Part shown: positions 6,318 through 15,264 of the stretch, piece by piece
How positions within the stretch are numbered: the first letter of the stretch is position 1
Layout: each line of letters opens with the position of its first letter
Origin: Clostridia bacterium
GTDB lineage: Bacteria; Bacillota; Clostridia; Oscillospirales; CAG-382
Assembly (NCBI GenBank): GCA_017560085.1
Contig: JAFYPA010000024.1
Coordinates: 1-33,923, forward strand
Direction: 5' to 3'
DNA: 33,923 nucleotides
The notes under the pieces: generated by a model
Database searches by the model: none
The model's input: only the letters and a program-made list of their open reading frames with translations
What the model was told of the DNA's origin: nothing
Program-made: the position numbers and the translations under genes

Positions 6318-8420
6318 ATGAGTATAAAAAACAACACCTTCGGCGTGCTTCAGAGAGTTGGGCGCTCCTTTATGCTCCCGATTGCTCTTTTGCCCGTCGC
6401 GGGACTTTTACTTGGCGTGGGAAGCTCCTTTACCAATCCCACAACCCTTGAGGCCTACGGACTTACGAAAATCATTTATGAGGGCGGTCTTTTATACACT
6501 CTTCTCGATATTATGAGCAAAACGGGAAGCGTGGTATTTGACAATCTTGCTCTGCTTTTCGCTATGGGTGTTGCCATCGGTATGGCGAAAAAGGAAAAGG
6601 AGGTTGCGGCACTTTCGGGTGCTATTGCCTACCTTGTAATGAATGCCGCAATCAGCACGCTTATAAACGCAAACGGCGGTGTTGAGGCTATGGCGGCAAA
6701 CTCCACGACCACGTCACTGGGTATTACCACCTTGCAGATGGGCGTTTTCGGCGGTATTATTGTAGGTCTCGGTGTTGCGGCGCTGCATAACAGATTTTAT
6801 AAAATTCAGCTTCCCCAGGTGCTTTCCTTCTTCGGCGGTACGAGATTTGTACCTATTGTCAGCAGCATAGTTTACCTTTTCGTTGGTATTCTTATGTTCT
6901 ATCTCTGGCCGATTGTACAGAGCGGTATTGCGAGCCTTGGAAATCTTGTGCTTGCCTCGGGCTATGCGGGAACGTGGATTTACGGTATCATCGAGCGTGC
7001 TCTTATCCCCTTCGGACTTCATCACGTTTTCTATATGCCCTTCTGGCAAACGGAGCTCGGCGGTGCTATGATAATTGACGGCGTTACCGTTCAGGGTGCT
7101 CAGAACATCTTCTTTGCCGAGCTTGCGTCAAAGGCTACCGAGCAGTTCTCCGTTTCCGCAACGAGATTTATGTCGGGTAAGTTCCCCTTTATGATATTCG
7201 GACTTCCCGCCGCCGCTTTTGCTATGTACAGATGCGCAAGACCCGAAAAGCGCAAGGTCGTGGGAGGACTTCTCCTTTCCGCGGCGCTGACCTCTATGCT
7301 CACGGGTATTACCGAGCCTATCGAGTTTACCTTCCTTTTCGTTGCGCCCGTGATGTATGCGGTGCACTGTGTTCTTGCGGGACTTTCCTATATGCTGATG
7401 CATATATTCGGAGTCGGTGTCGGAATGACATTTTCGGGCGGTATTATCGACCTTACTCTTTTCGGTGTTCTTCAGGGGAACGCAAAGACAAACTGGCTGT
7501 GGGTTGTGATTGTCGGACTTGTATATGCGATAGTCTATTATGTTGTTTTCAGCTTCCTTATTAAAAAATTCAACTTCAGAACCCCCGGCAGAGAGGATGA
7601 CGACGAGGAAACAAAGCTTTACACCAGAGACGACTACAACCGCAGAAACGAAAAGGTACAGAACAGTCTTAATACAAAGGCTACGGAAAGTGCGTATATA
7701 GTCGAGGGTCTCGGCGGAAAAGCGAACATTTCCGACATCGACTGCTGTGCCACAAGACTCCGTGTGACGGTACACGACCCGAAAAAGGTAAACGACGGAC
7801 TTCTTCGCAAAAGCGGTGCTTCGGGCGTTATTCACAAGGGCAACGGCATACAGATTGTTTACGGACCGCAGGTGTCGGTTGTAAAATCACGGCTTGAGGA
7901 TTATATGGACGGCATTGAGTCGGATGTCGGTGAAGCTGTGGAAAAAGCACCGAAGACACAGGGAAATTATTCCGTTTTCGCTCCGACCTCGGGCAAGGTG
8001 ATTGAGCTGAAGGACATCCCCGACGAGGCGTTTTCATCGGGAATGCTCGGTATGGGCGTTGCAATTGAGCCATCAGAAAACAAGATTTATTCTCCCTGTG
8101 ACGGTGAAATAGTAAACGTATTTGACACAAAGCACGCAGTGAATATCCTTTCCGACGACGATGCCGAAATACTTGTCCACATCGGACTTGACACGGTAAA
8201 GCTCGGCGGAAAATACTTCCGAAGCTACGTCAAGGGTGGCGACAGAGTGAAAAAGGGCGAGCTCCTTATTTCCTTTGACAGAGACGGTATAGTAAAATCG
8301 GGCTACAGCCTTGTGACTCCGATTGTGGTGACAGAGGTCGGTGAAAAGGCGGAAATACGGATTACGGCAACGGGAAATGTTCACGCAGAGCAGAAATTAT
8401 TTGAAATAAAACAAAACTGA
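6318..8420 (+). CDS. ptsG: PTS glucose-type transporter, EIICBA (PtsG-like)
   Basis: A 700-residue phosphotransferase permease that imports and phosphorylates a hexose. Order is EIIC (about 1-400, multi-pass, with GLHHVFYMPFW and the conserved GITEPIEFTFLFVAP loop), a linker with TPGRED, EIIB with phospho-Cys C477 (DCCATRLRV), and EIIA with H606 (TKHAV) and phospho-Cys partner His H621 (ILVHIGLDTV). The C-B-A order and length fit Bacillus-type PtsG (about 699 residues), and GLHHVFY and GMTFSGGIIDLTLFG resemble PtsG more than NagE, so glucose is the best guess; N-acetylglucosamine or another glucoside remains possible. ATG 6318 is chosen because it follows GAAAGGAA and begins the typical N-terminus (FGVLQRVGRSFMLP); an upstream in-frame extension to 6177 would run back into the terminator. 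ptsH follows after 14 bases. Confidence 0.92.
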   Translation: MSIKNNTFGVLQRVGRSFMLPIALLPVAGLLLGVGSSFTNPTTLEAYGLTKIIYEGGLLYTLLDIMSKTGSVVFDNLALLFAMGVAIGMAKKEKEVAALSGAIAYLVMNAAISTLINANGGVEAMAANSTTTSLGITTLQMGVFGGIIVGLGVAALHNRFYKIQLPQVLSFFGGTRFVPIVSSIVYLFVGILMFYLWPIVQSGIASLGNLVLASGYAGTWIYGIIERALIPFGLHHVFYMPFWQTELGGAMIIDGVTVQGAQNIFFAELASKATEQFSVSATRFMSGKFPFMIFGLPAAAFAMYRCARPEKRKVVGGLLLSAALTSMLTGITEPIEFTFLFVAPVMYAVHCVLAGLSYMLMHIFGVGVGMTFSGGIIDLTLFGVLQGNAKTNWLWVVIVGLVYAIVYYVVFSFLIKKFNFRTPGREDDDEETKLYTRDDYNRRNEKVQNSLNTKATESAYIVEGLGGKANISDIDCCATRLRVTVHDPKKVNDGLLRKSGASGVIHKGNGIQIVYGPQVSVVKSRLEDYMDGIESDVGEAVEKAPKTQGNYSVFAPTSGKVIELKDIPDEAFSSGMLGMGVAIEPSENKIYSPCDGEIVNVFDTKHAVNILSDDDAEILVHIGLDTVKLGGKYFRSYVKGGDRVKKGELLISFDRDGIVKSGYSLVTPIVVTEVGEKAEIRITATGNVHAEQKLFEIKQN

Positions 8421-8434
8421 AAAAAGGACAGCAT

Positions 8435-8692
8435 ATGAAAAGCTTTGATTATATCATAAAGGACAAAATCGGAATCCACGCAAGACCTGCGGGAATGCTC
8501 GCAAAGGCGGCGAAGGAGTTCAGAAGCGAAATCTTTATTGAAAAGAACGGAAAAAGAGTCAGCCTTGCAAAGCTTATGCAGGTAATGAGCCTCGGAGTAA
8601 AGTGCGGAGACACCGTCACGGTAAGTGCCGAGGGCGAGGACGAGGATATCGCATCGGAAAGAATCCGAGAGCTGTTTTCGGAGAATCTTTAA
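8435..8692 (+). CDS. ptsH: HPr phosphocarrier protein with Lys at position 46
   Basis: An 85-residue HPr that relays phosphate from enzyme I to the EIIA domain. The active site is GIHARPAG with H15 at the usual position. In Bacillota, Ser46 in the consensus KSIMGVMSLG is phosphorylated by HPr kinase and drives CcpA-mediated catabolite repression. Here the matching stretch is AKLMQVMSLG, which places Lys at 46. The protein should therefore work in transport but not in the Ser46 switch (inference from known HPr biology). It is encoded between ptsG and ptsI, so it is probably specific to this operon, with a second regulated HPr elsewhere in the genome. Confidence 0.94.
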   Translation: MKSFDYIIKDKIGIHARPAGMLAKAAKEFRSEIFIEKNGKRVSLAKLMQVMSLGVKCGDTVTVSAEGEDEDIASERIRELFSENL

Positions 8693-8716
8693 GGATAGGG
8701 GAAAGGAGTGGCGGCA

Positions 8717-10354
8717 ATGCGGAAATATTTCGGTAAGGGCGTTTACGGCGCTATCGCTGTCGGGAAAATATCACTGTTCCGAAAAAAGGAGACGGAAGTA
8801 TGCCGCCACGGAATTTCGGATGTGGAGTCCGAGCTTACAAGGCTTGCAAAGGCAAAGGAAAAGGCAACGGCGGAGCTTTCGGAAATATACGAGAGAGCAC
8901 TTCGTGAGGTAGGCGAGGACAACGCAAGCATTTTCGAGACCCACATTATGATGCTTGACGACGATGACTACAACGAATCAATACGCAATATAATAGAAAA
9001 CAGACATGTCAACGCCGAGTATGCGGTTGCTGTCACGGCAGAAAACTTTGCGGGGATGTTTTCCTCAATGGAGGACAGCTATATGCAGGGCAGAGCCGCA
9101 GATGTCAAGGATATTTCCTCACGGCTTATAAGCTGTATGTCTGAGGAGGAAGCGGGCGATGCTATGCCCACGGAGGAATCCGTGATATGTGCGGACGACC
9201 TCGCTCCGAGCCAGACCGTGCTGTTCGATAAGGAGAAGGTGCTTGCCTTCGTCACGTGTCACGGCTCGAGGAATTCCCACACGGCAATCCTTGCAAGAAA
9301 TATGAATATCCCCGCCGTGGTGGGCGTAGGCAAGGAGTTTTTGTCCGAAATAAAGGACGGAGACACAGCTTTCGTTGACGGCTACACGGGAGAGGTTATA
9401 ATAAATCCCGACGAAGAAACAATGAAGATGATGAAGGAAAAGCAGAAAAACGACCTTGAAAAGAAGGAGCTGTTGAAAACCCTCAAGGGCAAGGAGAATA
9501 TAACTCTTGACGGCAGAAAAATAAATATTTACGCCAACATCGGAAGCGTAGACCACGTGGGAGCGGCACTTTTTAATGATGCGGGCGGAATAGGGCTTTT
9601 CCGAAGCGAGTTTCTTTATCTTGAAAGAAGCGATTACCCGAGCGAAAAAACACAGTTCGATGCCTATAAAAGGGTGCTTGAATGTATGGGCGGTCGGAAG
9701 GTCATCATAAGAACTCTTGATATCGGTGCGGACAAAAAGGCAGACTATTTCGGACTTTCCCACGAGGAAAATCCCGCAATGGGCTTCCGTGCAATAAGAA
9801 TCTGCCTTGAGAGGACGGACATATTCAAAACCCAGCTCCGTGCTCTTTTCAGGGCTTCCGCATACGGAAATCTCGGCATTATGTTCCCGATGATTACAAG
9901 CGTGCGTGAGGTTGAGAGGATTCTTGAAATCTGCGACGAGGTGAAAAAGGAGCTTTCGTCGGAGGGGACGGCTTACAACGCCAAAACGGAAATCGGCATT
10001 ATGATTGAAACTCCCGCGGCGGCACTTATTTCCGAAAAGCTTGCCCGCCTTGTGGACTTTTTCAGCATAGGCACAAACGACCTTACGCAGTATACCCTTG
10101 CCGCCGACAGACAGAATCCGCTTGCCGAGCAATTCTGCGACCCCCATCACGAGGCGGTGCTTCGTCTTATCGAAATGACGGCGGAAAACGCACACAAGCA
10201 GGGCATATGGGTGGGAATCTGCGGTGAGCTCGCCTCTGATACGTCACTTACACGGGAATTTCTGCGTATGGGCATTGACGAGCTTTCCGTGTCGCCGACC
10301 TATATTCTCAAGGTGCGTGAAGCGGTGAGAAATACCGACCTTTCAAAGGAGTAA
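8717..10354 (+). CDS. ptsI: PTS enzyme I (phosphoenolpyruvate-protein phosphotransferase)
   Basis: A 545-residue enzyme I, slightly shorter than the usual ~570. It takes phosphate from phosphoenolpyruvate and passes it to HPr. The N-terminal half holds the HPr-binding helices and the swivelling domain with phospho-His H188 in GSRNSHTAILAR. The C-terminal TIM barrel carries the PEP-binding blocks GIGLFRSEFLY, GFRAIRICL, FFSIGTNDLTQY and the catalytic Cys C502 (GICGELA). ATG 8717 is preferred over GTG 8708 because AAAGGAG ends 8 bases before the ATG and overlaps the GTG. It is the last gene of the ptsG-ptsH-ptsI operon, 24 bases after ptsH. No convincing terminator is visible after it. Confidence 0.95.
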   Translation: MRKYFGKGVYGAIAVGKISLFRKKETEVCRHGISDVESELTRLAKAKEKATAELSEIYERALREVGEDNASIFETHIMMLDDDDYNESIRNIIENRHVNAEYAVAVTAENFAGMFSSMEDSYMQGRAADVKDISSRLISCMSEEEAGDAMPTEESVICADDLAPSQTVLFDKEKVLAFVTCHGSRNSHTAILARNMNIPAVVGVGKEFLSEIKDGDTAFVDGYTGEVIINPDEETMKMMKEKQKNDLEKKELLKTLKGKENITLDGRKINIYANIGSVDHVGAALFNDAGGIGLFRSEFLYLERSDYPSEKTQFDAYKRVLECMGGRKVIIRTLDIGADKKADYFGLSHEENPAMGFRAIRICLERTDIFKTQLRALFRASAYGNLGIMFPMITSVREVERILEICDEVKKELSSEGTAYNAKTEIGIMIETPAAALISEKLARLVDFFSIGTNDLTQYTLAADRQNPLAEQFCDPHHEAVLRLIEMTAENAHKQGIWVGICGELASDTSLTREFLRMGIDELSVSPTYILKVREAVRNTDLSKE

Positions 10355-10449
10355 TCGGGTGTGCCGTTAATATTTTGCATACAAAAATGCCGATATTTTC
10401 CAAAAAGAGACCGTTTTGTTGCACTTTGATATACTTTTTTATAAACCCG

Positions 10450-10479
10450 TTGACTTTTTTGATTTGTGTGTGCTATAAT
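10450..10479 (+). promoter_or_regulatory. Sigma-A promoter for uxaB-uxaA
   Basis: TTGACT (10450-10455), an 18-base spacer and TATAAT (10474-10479) lie about 43 bases upstream of the uxaB ATG. Confidence 0.82.
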
Positions 10480-10522
10480 ACAAGCACAGTATTAAAATAT
10501 TAAAAAGGGACGGTATTTTAAA

Positions 10523-11818
10523 ATGTTCGAGAAGAAAGCAAGAGTAAATAAAATAATCCAGTTCGGAGAGGGCGGATTCCTCCGTGGCTTTGTTGACTGG
10601 ATAGTTCAGCTTACAAACGAAAACAGCGATTTTGATGCAAGCGTGGTTGTTGTACAGCCTATCGAAAAGGGTATGTGCGATATGCTTGAGGCTCAGAACT
10701 GCGTTTACACTCACATTATGAGAGGTATGAAGGACGGCGCTCCCACGGTTGACACAAAGGTTATCGATGTTATCGACCGCACAGTTCAGCCCTACAAGAA
10801 TTTCGAGGAATACCTTGCACTTGCAGATGCCCCATCCTTCAGATTCATCGTTTCCAACACAACCGAATCCGGTATCGCCTTTGTTGCGGACGACAAGATT
10901 GAAAATGCTCCCGCGGTATCCTTCCCCGGAAAGCTTACACTCCTTCTCAAGAGAAGATTTGAAAAGGGACTCCCCGGATTTATTTTCCTTCCCTGCGAGC
11001 TTATTGACAGAAACGGCGAAAACCTCAAGAAGTGCGTTCTTGAATATATAAAGCTCTGGAATCTCGGCGACGACTTTGCCGCTTGGATTGAAAAGGAAAA
11101 CCATTTCTGCAATACTCTCGTTGACAGAATCGTTACGGGCTATCCCAAGGACGAAAAGATTGACCTCGGCTATGAGGACAAGATGCTTGACACAAGCGAG
11201 CTCTTCCACCTCTGGGTTATCGAGGGTCCCGATTTCCTCGTAAAGGAATTCCCCTTTGATAAGGCAAACCTCAATATTATAGTAACAAACGACCTTGAAA
11301 GATACAGAACAAGAAAGGTTCGTATTCTCAACGGTGCACACACATCCATGATTCCCTACGCAATGCTGTGCAACATCGAAAGCGTTGGCGACTGTATGAA
11401 GGACGAAAAGATGAGCGCATTCGTAAAGAAGTGCGTATATGAGGAAATCATCCCCACACTCGACCTTCCCGAGGAGGAGCTTCTCGACTATGCGAACAAT
11501 GTATTCGAAAGATTCGAGAATCCCTTCATCAAGCACCTTTGCGCATCCATTTCCCTTAACTCCGTTTCAAAGTTCAAGGTAAGAGTTCTTCCCTCCATCC
11601 TTGAATACATAAAGAGAAAGAACGCAATGCCCGAAACACTCCTCTTCTCCTTTGCAAAGCTTATCGAATTCTACAAGGTCGGCACACCCAACGACGACGA
11701 AAAGGTTATGGCGTTTATGAAGAACGAGAGCGTAAAGGACATCCTTGCAAACAAGGCATTCTGGGACGAGGACCTTTCATATCTTACAGCGGAGGTTGAA
11801 AAGTACATTGGAAAATAA
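10523..11818 (+). CDS. uxaB: Tagaturonate reductase / altronate oxidoreductase
   Basis: A 431-residue member of the long-chain mannitol-dehydrogenase family. UxaB reduces D-tagaturonate to D-altronate with NADH in galacturonate breakdown. The N-terminus FGEGGFLRGFVDW is the UxaB form of the dinucleotide-binding loop. The catalytic segment KVRILNGAHTSM, with its Lys and His, is in the expected place. There is no signal peptide. The ATG has an AAAGGGACGG site upstream. The neighbour uxaA encodes the next step (altronate dehydratase) and overlaps by 11 bases, which supports UxaB over fructuronate reductase UxuB. Uronate isomerase (UxaC) and a KDG kinase are not in this window. Confidence 0.9.
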   Translation: MFEKKARVNKIIQFGEGGFLRGFVDWIVQLTNENSDFDASVVVVQPIEKGMCDMLEAQNCVYTHIMRGMKDGAPTVDTKVIDVIDRTVQPYKNFEEYLALADAPSFRFIVSNTTESGIAFVADDKIENAPAVSFPGKLTLLLKRRFEKGLPGFIFLPCELIDRNGENLKKCVLEYIKLWNLGDDFAAWIEKENHFCNTLVDRIVTGYPKDEKIDLGYEDKMLDTSELFHLWVIEGPDFLVKEFPFDKANLNIIVTNDLERYRTRKVRILNGAHTSMIPYAMLCNIESVGDCMKDEKMSAFVKKCVYEEIIPTLDLPEEELLDYANNVFERFENPFIKHLCASISLNSVSKFKVRVLPSILEYIKRKNAMPETLLFSFAKLIEFYKVGTPNDDEKVMAFMKNESVKDILANKAFWDEDLSYLTAEVEKYIGK

Positions 11819-13208
11819 GGCTAAGACACTCGTAATTCACGAGAATGATAACGTATACATAAACCTCGAAGAGGGACACAAGTACGCAAGACGTGACATC
11901 AAGGCGGGCGAGGACATTATAAAGTACGGCTTTCCGATTGGTCACGCAACAGAGGACATAAAGAAGGACGAGCACGTTCATTCCCACAATGTAAAGACAA
12001 ACCTTTCGGATATTTCCGACTACAAGTATAATTTCGTAGACCACGGCATTAAAATCGGCTCTACCGACAAGACCTTTATGGCATATGTCCGCAAGAACGG
12101 TGATGTCGGCATCAGAAACGACATCTGGGTTGTAAACACGGTAGGCTGTATCAACAAGACCGCACAGATTATCGCAGAAAAGGCGGGCGCAAAGTATTTC
12201 CCCCATCCCTTCGGCTGTTCACAGCTCGGCGGTGATATGGAGGTTACACAGAAGGTGCTTGCAGGTCTTGTAAAGCATCCCAATGCGGGCGGTGTGCTTG
12301 TTCTGGGTCTCGGATGCGAGAACAACAACCTCGATGTATTCAAGCCTTGCCTTGGTGAGTTTGACGAGGAAAGAATAAGATTCCTCAACACGCAGGAATG
12401 CGAGGATGAAATAGAGGATGCACTTGCGATTATAGATGAACTCAAGGCGATTACCGCCAAGGACAAGAGAGTTCCCGTTCCGCTTTCAAAGCTGAAGATC
12501 GGTCTTAAGTGCGGCGGCTCTGACGGCTACAGCGGAATTACCGCTAATCCTCTTTGCGGCTCGCTCTGTAACAGAATGTCCGAAATGGGCGGTACCTGCA
12601 TTCTTACTGAGGTACCCGAAATGTTCGGTGCGGAGCATCTTCTTATGGAAAGATGTGTTTCCAAGGAAGTGTTCGATAAGACGGTTGCTATGGTCAACGG
12701 CTATAAGAAGTACTTTATGGCTCACAATCAGCCCATATACGAAAATCCTTCCCCCGGAAACAAGAAGGGCGGTATTACAACCCTTGAGGAAAAGTCTCTC
12801 GGCTGTGTACAGAAGGGCGGTCTTGCAAACGTTACGGATGTTCTCGACTACGGCGACATCGTAACAAAGAGCGGTCTTTCCCTTATGAACGGCCCCGGAA
12901 ACGACCTTGTTGCGGTTACCAATCTTTCCGTTTCCGGCGTACATATAGTTCTCTTTACCACAGGCAGAGGCACACCCTTCGGAGGTCCCGTGCCCACGGT
13001 CAAGATTTCCACAAACTCCGCTCTTGCCGAAAGGAAGAAGGGCTGGATTGACTTCAATGCGGGAAGACTTCTCGAGGGCGTTTCAATGGAGAAGCTTACA
13101 GACGAGCTTCTCGACTATGTTGTTTCCGTTGCGGAAGGCGAAGAGTGCCTTTCCGAAAAGAATGGCTTCTTTGAAATTTCCATCTTCAAGGACGGCGTAA
13201 CACTCTGA
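11808..13208 (+). CDS. uxaA: Altronate dehydratase
   Basis: A 466-residue enzyme that dehydrates D-altronate to 2-keto-3-deoxygluconate. Residues 1-90 form the small SAF-like domain (GHKYARRDIKAGE); residues ~100-466 form the UxaA catalytic domain with conserved blocks NTVGCINKTAQIIAEKAGA, HPFGCSQLGGD, GLGCENNNLD, KCGGSDGYSGITANP and TTGRGTPFGGPVPT. The start is the TTG at 11808, which gives the normal N-terminus and has GGAGG (11791-11795) 12 bases upstream. A longer in-frame start at 11745 would overlap uxaB by 74 bases and adds an unfamiliar sequence. The 11-base overlap with uxaB indicates translational coupling. A strong terminator follows at 13240. Confidence 0.93.
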   Translation: MENKAKTLVIHENDNVYINLEEGHKYARRDIKAGEDIIKYGFPIGHATEDIKKDEHVHSHNVKTNLSDISDYKYNFVDHGIKIGSTDKTFMAYVRKNGDVGIRNDIWVVNTVGCINKTAQIIAEKAGAKYFPHPFGCSQLGGDMEVTQKVLAGLVKHPNAGGVLVLGLGCENNNLDVFKPCLGEFDEERIRFLNTQECEDEIEDALAIIDELKAITAKDKRVPVPLSKLKIGLKCGGSDGYSGITANPLCGSLCNRMSEMGGTCILTEVPEMFGAEHLLMERCVSKEVFDKTVAMVNGYKKYFMAHNQPIYENPSPGNKKGGITTLEEKSLGCVQKGGLANVTDVLDYGDIVTKSGLSLMNGPGNDLVAVTNLSVSGVHIVLFTTGRGTPFGGPVPTVKISTNSALAERKKGWIDFNAGRLLEGVSMEKLTDELLDYVVSVAEGEECLSEKNGFFEISIFKDGVTL

Positions 13209-13239
13209 TTTTCAACAGAATATCTGCTATTGCAATAAA

Positions 13240-13273
13240 GCGGGTATGTCCATTGGGCGTGCCCGCATTTTTT
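13240..13273 (+). terminator. Strong rho-independent terminator after uxaA
   Basis: A 12-bp stem (13240-13251 with 13255-13266, including three G-T pairs) closes a 3-base ATT loop and is followed by a T-run (13268-13273). Confidence 0.92.
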
Positions 13274-13317
13274 GTGCTTTTTTGCGGTGATTTTCGACAG
13301 AAATCCGTGCATTTGAC

Positions 13318-13346
13318 TTGCTTTTTCCGACTTTTTGTGTTAGAAT
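13318..13346 (+). promoter_or_regulatory. Probable sigma-A promoter for the GH36 operon
   Basis: TTGCTT (13318-13323), a 17-base spacer and TAGAAT (13341-13346) lie 44 bases upstream of the GH36 ATG. A second TAGAAT lies at 13354-13359 but lacks a good -35 box. Confidence 0.6.
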
Positions 13347-13389
13347 GTACAATGTAGAATAGTATACACACGCACACGGAGGAACAACT

Positions 13390-15249
13390 ATGATAAAAGC
13401 TGAAAGCTTGAGAAGTGCCGACAATATCTGGAGTGTTTACGGCTCCTTCGGTCAGGCTCTTGAAAATATAAAAATCGATGGCGAAAGCATCACAGCCGAG
13501 GGTAAGGAATATATAATTGAGACTGTAAGAAAAGTGCATTCACACGGTGTTGTATGTCAGACGGGTAAGATTACCAATATCTCCGACAAGCCCATCGATG
13601 TTACATATCTTGCTTCAAAGTATGTTTTTGACGGTGGCGAGTACGATGTTTATACTCAGTCAAGCACCTGGGAAAACGAAAGCGTTTCTCTCTGGCAGCC
13701 TCTTAATGCCACAATCGGTGCAGAGGTTTACGGTGTAAGAGATGCTTACGGAGCAGAGCCCTTTGTGGGAATCTGGAGCAACCAGACGGGCAGAGGTATG
13801 GCGTTCCATATCCTTGCGGACTGTGCGTGGAAATACAGTGTAACAACCGTGCATCTTGCGGGCGTTGCCACAAGAGTTGAGGCAGAGCTTGGCGTGAACA
13901 ACAGAAACTTCTGCTATAAGCTTCTCCCCGGAGAGTCTCTTGATTTCCCCACAATTATATACTACGAAATAAGAAACAGACTCGACCTTGATTGTTGGAA
14001 AATCCACAACTATCTCAACGAAAATTACTCCGAGCGCCGTATGCCCGTAATGTTCAATACATGGATGTACAAGTTCGAGCATATAGACTTTGACAATGTT
14101 GCATCGCAGATTGACAGAGCGAAGGAGCTTGGCATCGAATATTTCGTAATAGATGCGGGCTGGTTTGGCAAGGACGAGGCAACAAAGTTCTGGCAGTACC
14201 GTGGCGACTGGCACGAGAATATGGATGCGGGCTTCAGAGGAAGAATGCACGAGCTTTCCGAAAAGGTAAGGGAAGCGGGACTCAAGTTCGGCTTCTGGCT
14301 TGAAATCGAGTCTGCGGGTGCGAACTCCGATATACTCAAGGCTCATCCCGAATACTTCTTCTGTTATAAGGGAATGTACCTTCTCGACTTCAGACGCGAG
14401 GACGCCTGCAGGTGGATTGAGGATACAATCTGCGAGAGACTCGATGAATTCGGTGCTGAGTTTATAAAGTTCGACTTCAATCAGGATACAAGACTTGACA
14501 TTGACGAAAATGCGTTTATAGAATATTACAAGGGGCTGAGACGGGTTATAAAGAACGTAAAGGCAAGACACCCCGAGCTTTACGCACAGAACTGTGCCTC
14601 GGGCGGTCTTCGTATGACCCTTTCCAACAGCCTTCACTATGACGGAATGTGGCTTTCCGACAACCACAGCCTTTACGAGGGACTTCGCATATACAAGGAC
14701 ACCATAAGAAGAATGGCTCCCCAGTCCATTGAAAAATGGGCATCGGTGACAAGCCTTTGCGATTTCTCCCACACAAACGACGGCAAGCGCCACGACAAGA
14801 TTGTCGCTTCAAACGATGCTCTCTGGACGGATGTCAGAGGCGTTGATATCGAGTACCTCAAGGGATTCCTTACGGGCGGTGCTATCGGTATAAGCTGTTC
14901 TTTGACGGCAATGTCGGATGAGCTTTTCACGGCACTCAAGGCTCATATCGCAGATTTCAAGGCGAAGCGTGATTTCTGGAGAAGCTCCGTTTGTCACATT
15001 CTTGCGGACACAAAGACTATGCTTGTTCTTCAGTACTGCGATATGGCAAGAACAAAAATAGAGGTGCTCGCATATACCGATGTTATGCATCAGAACAATG
15101 TCCGTGTATATCCGAGAGTGGATATGAATGCAAAATACAAGGTTAACGGCAAGTATGAGCTTACGGGTGCGGAGATTGACGAAAACGGCATAGACCTTCC
15201 CATCGGCTCAAAGTACACAATGAGAAAAATAATACTCGAAAAGATTTAA
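13390..15249 (+). CDS. GH36-family alpha-galactosidase
   Basis: A 619-residue retaining alpha-galactosidase-like enzyme, which releases terminal alpha-galactose from raffinose-type sugars or galactomannans. Residues ~1-200 are the beta-sandwich N-domain, ~215-520 the TIM barrel, and the rest a small beta domain. Motifs: MFNTWMYKFEHI at the barrel start, YFVIDAGWFG, nucleophile D362 in EFIKFDFNQD, and acid/base D424 in MWLSDNHS. FGFWLEIES replaces the commoner FGLWFEPEM, so it belongs to a divergent GH36 branch and its sugar preference may differ. It is shorter than the ~730 residues common in Bacillota. No signal peptide, so cytoplasmic. A GGAGG site precedes the ATG. recQ starts 15 bases downstream. 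Confidence 0.87.
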   Translation: MIKAESLRSADNIWSVYGSFGQALENIKIDGESITAEGKEYIIETVRKVHSHGVVCQTGKITNISDKPIDVTYLASKYVFDGGEYDVYTQSSTWENESVSLWQPLNATIGAEVYGVRDAYGAEPFVGIWSNQTGRGMAFHILADCAWKYSVTTVHLAGVATRVEAELGVNNRNFCYKLLPGESLDFPTIIYYEIRNRLDLDCWKIHNYLNENYSERRMPVMFNTWMYKFEHIDFDNVASQIDRAKELGIEYFVIDAGWFGKDEATKFWQYRGDWHENMDAGFRGRMHELSEKVREAGLKFGFWLEIESAGANSDILKAHPEYFFCYKGMYLLDFRREDACRWIEDTICERLDEFGAEFIKFDFNQDTRLDIDENAFIEYYKGLRRVIKNVKARHPELYAQNCASGGLRMTLSNSLHYDGMWLSDNHSLYEGLRIYKDTIRRMAPQSIEKWASVTSLCDFSHTNDGKRHDKIVASNDALWTDVRGVDIEYLKGFLTGGAIGISCSLTAMSDELFTALKAHIADFKAKRDFWRSSVCHILADTKTMLVLQYCDMARTKIEVLAYTDVMHQNNVRVYPRVDMNAKYKVNGKYELTGAEIDENGIDLPIGSKYTMRKIILEKI

Positions 15250-15264
15250 CGGAGTCCTTGCTTT

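Noticed and set aside
13660..14793. 377-residue minus-strand open frame opposite the GH36 gene
   Set aside because: Antisense shadow of a gene with intact catalytic motifs; no start signals.
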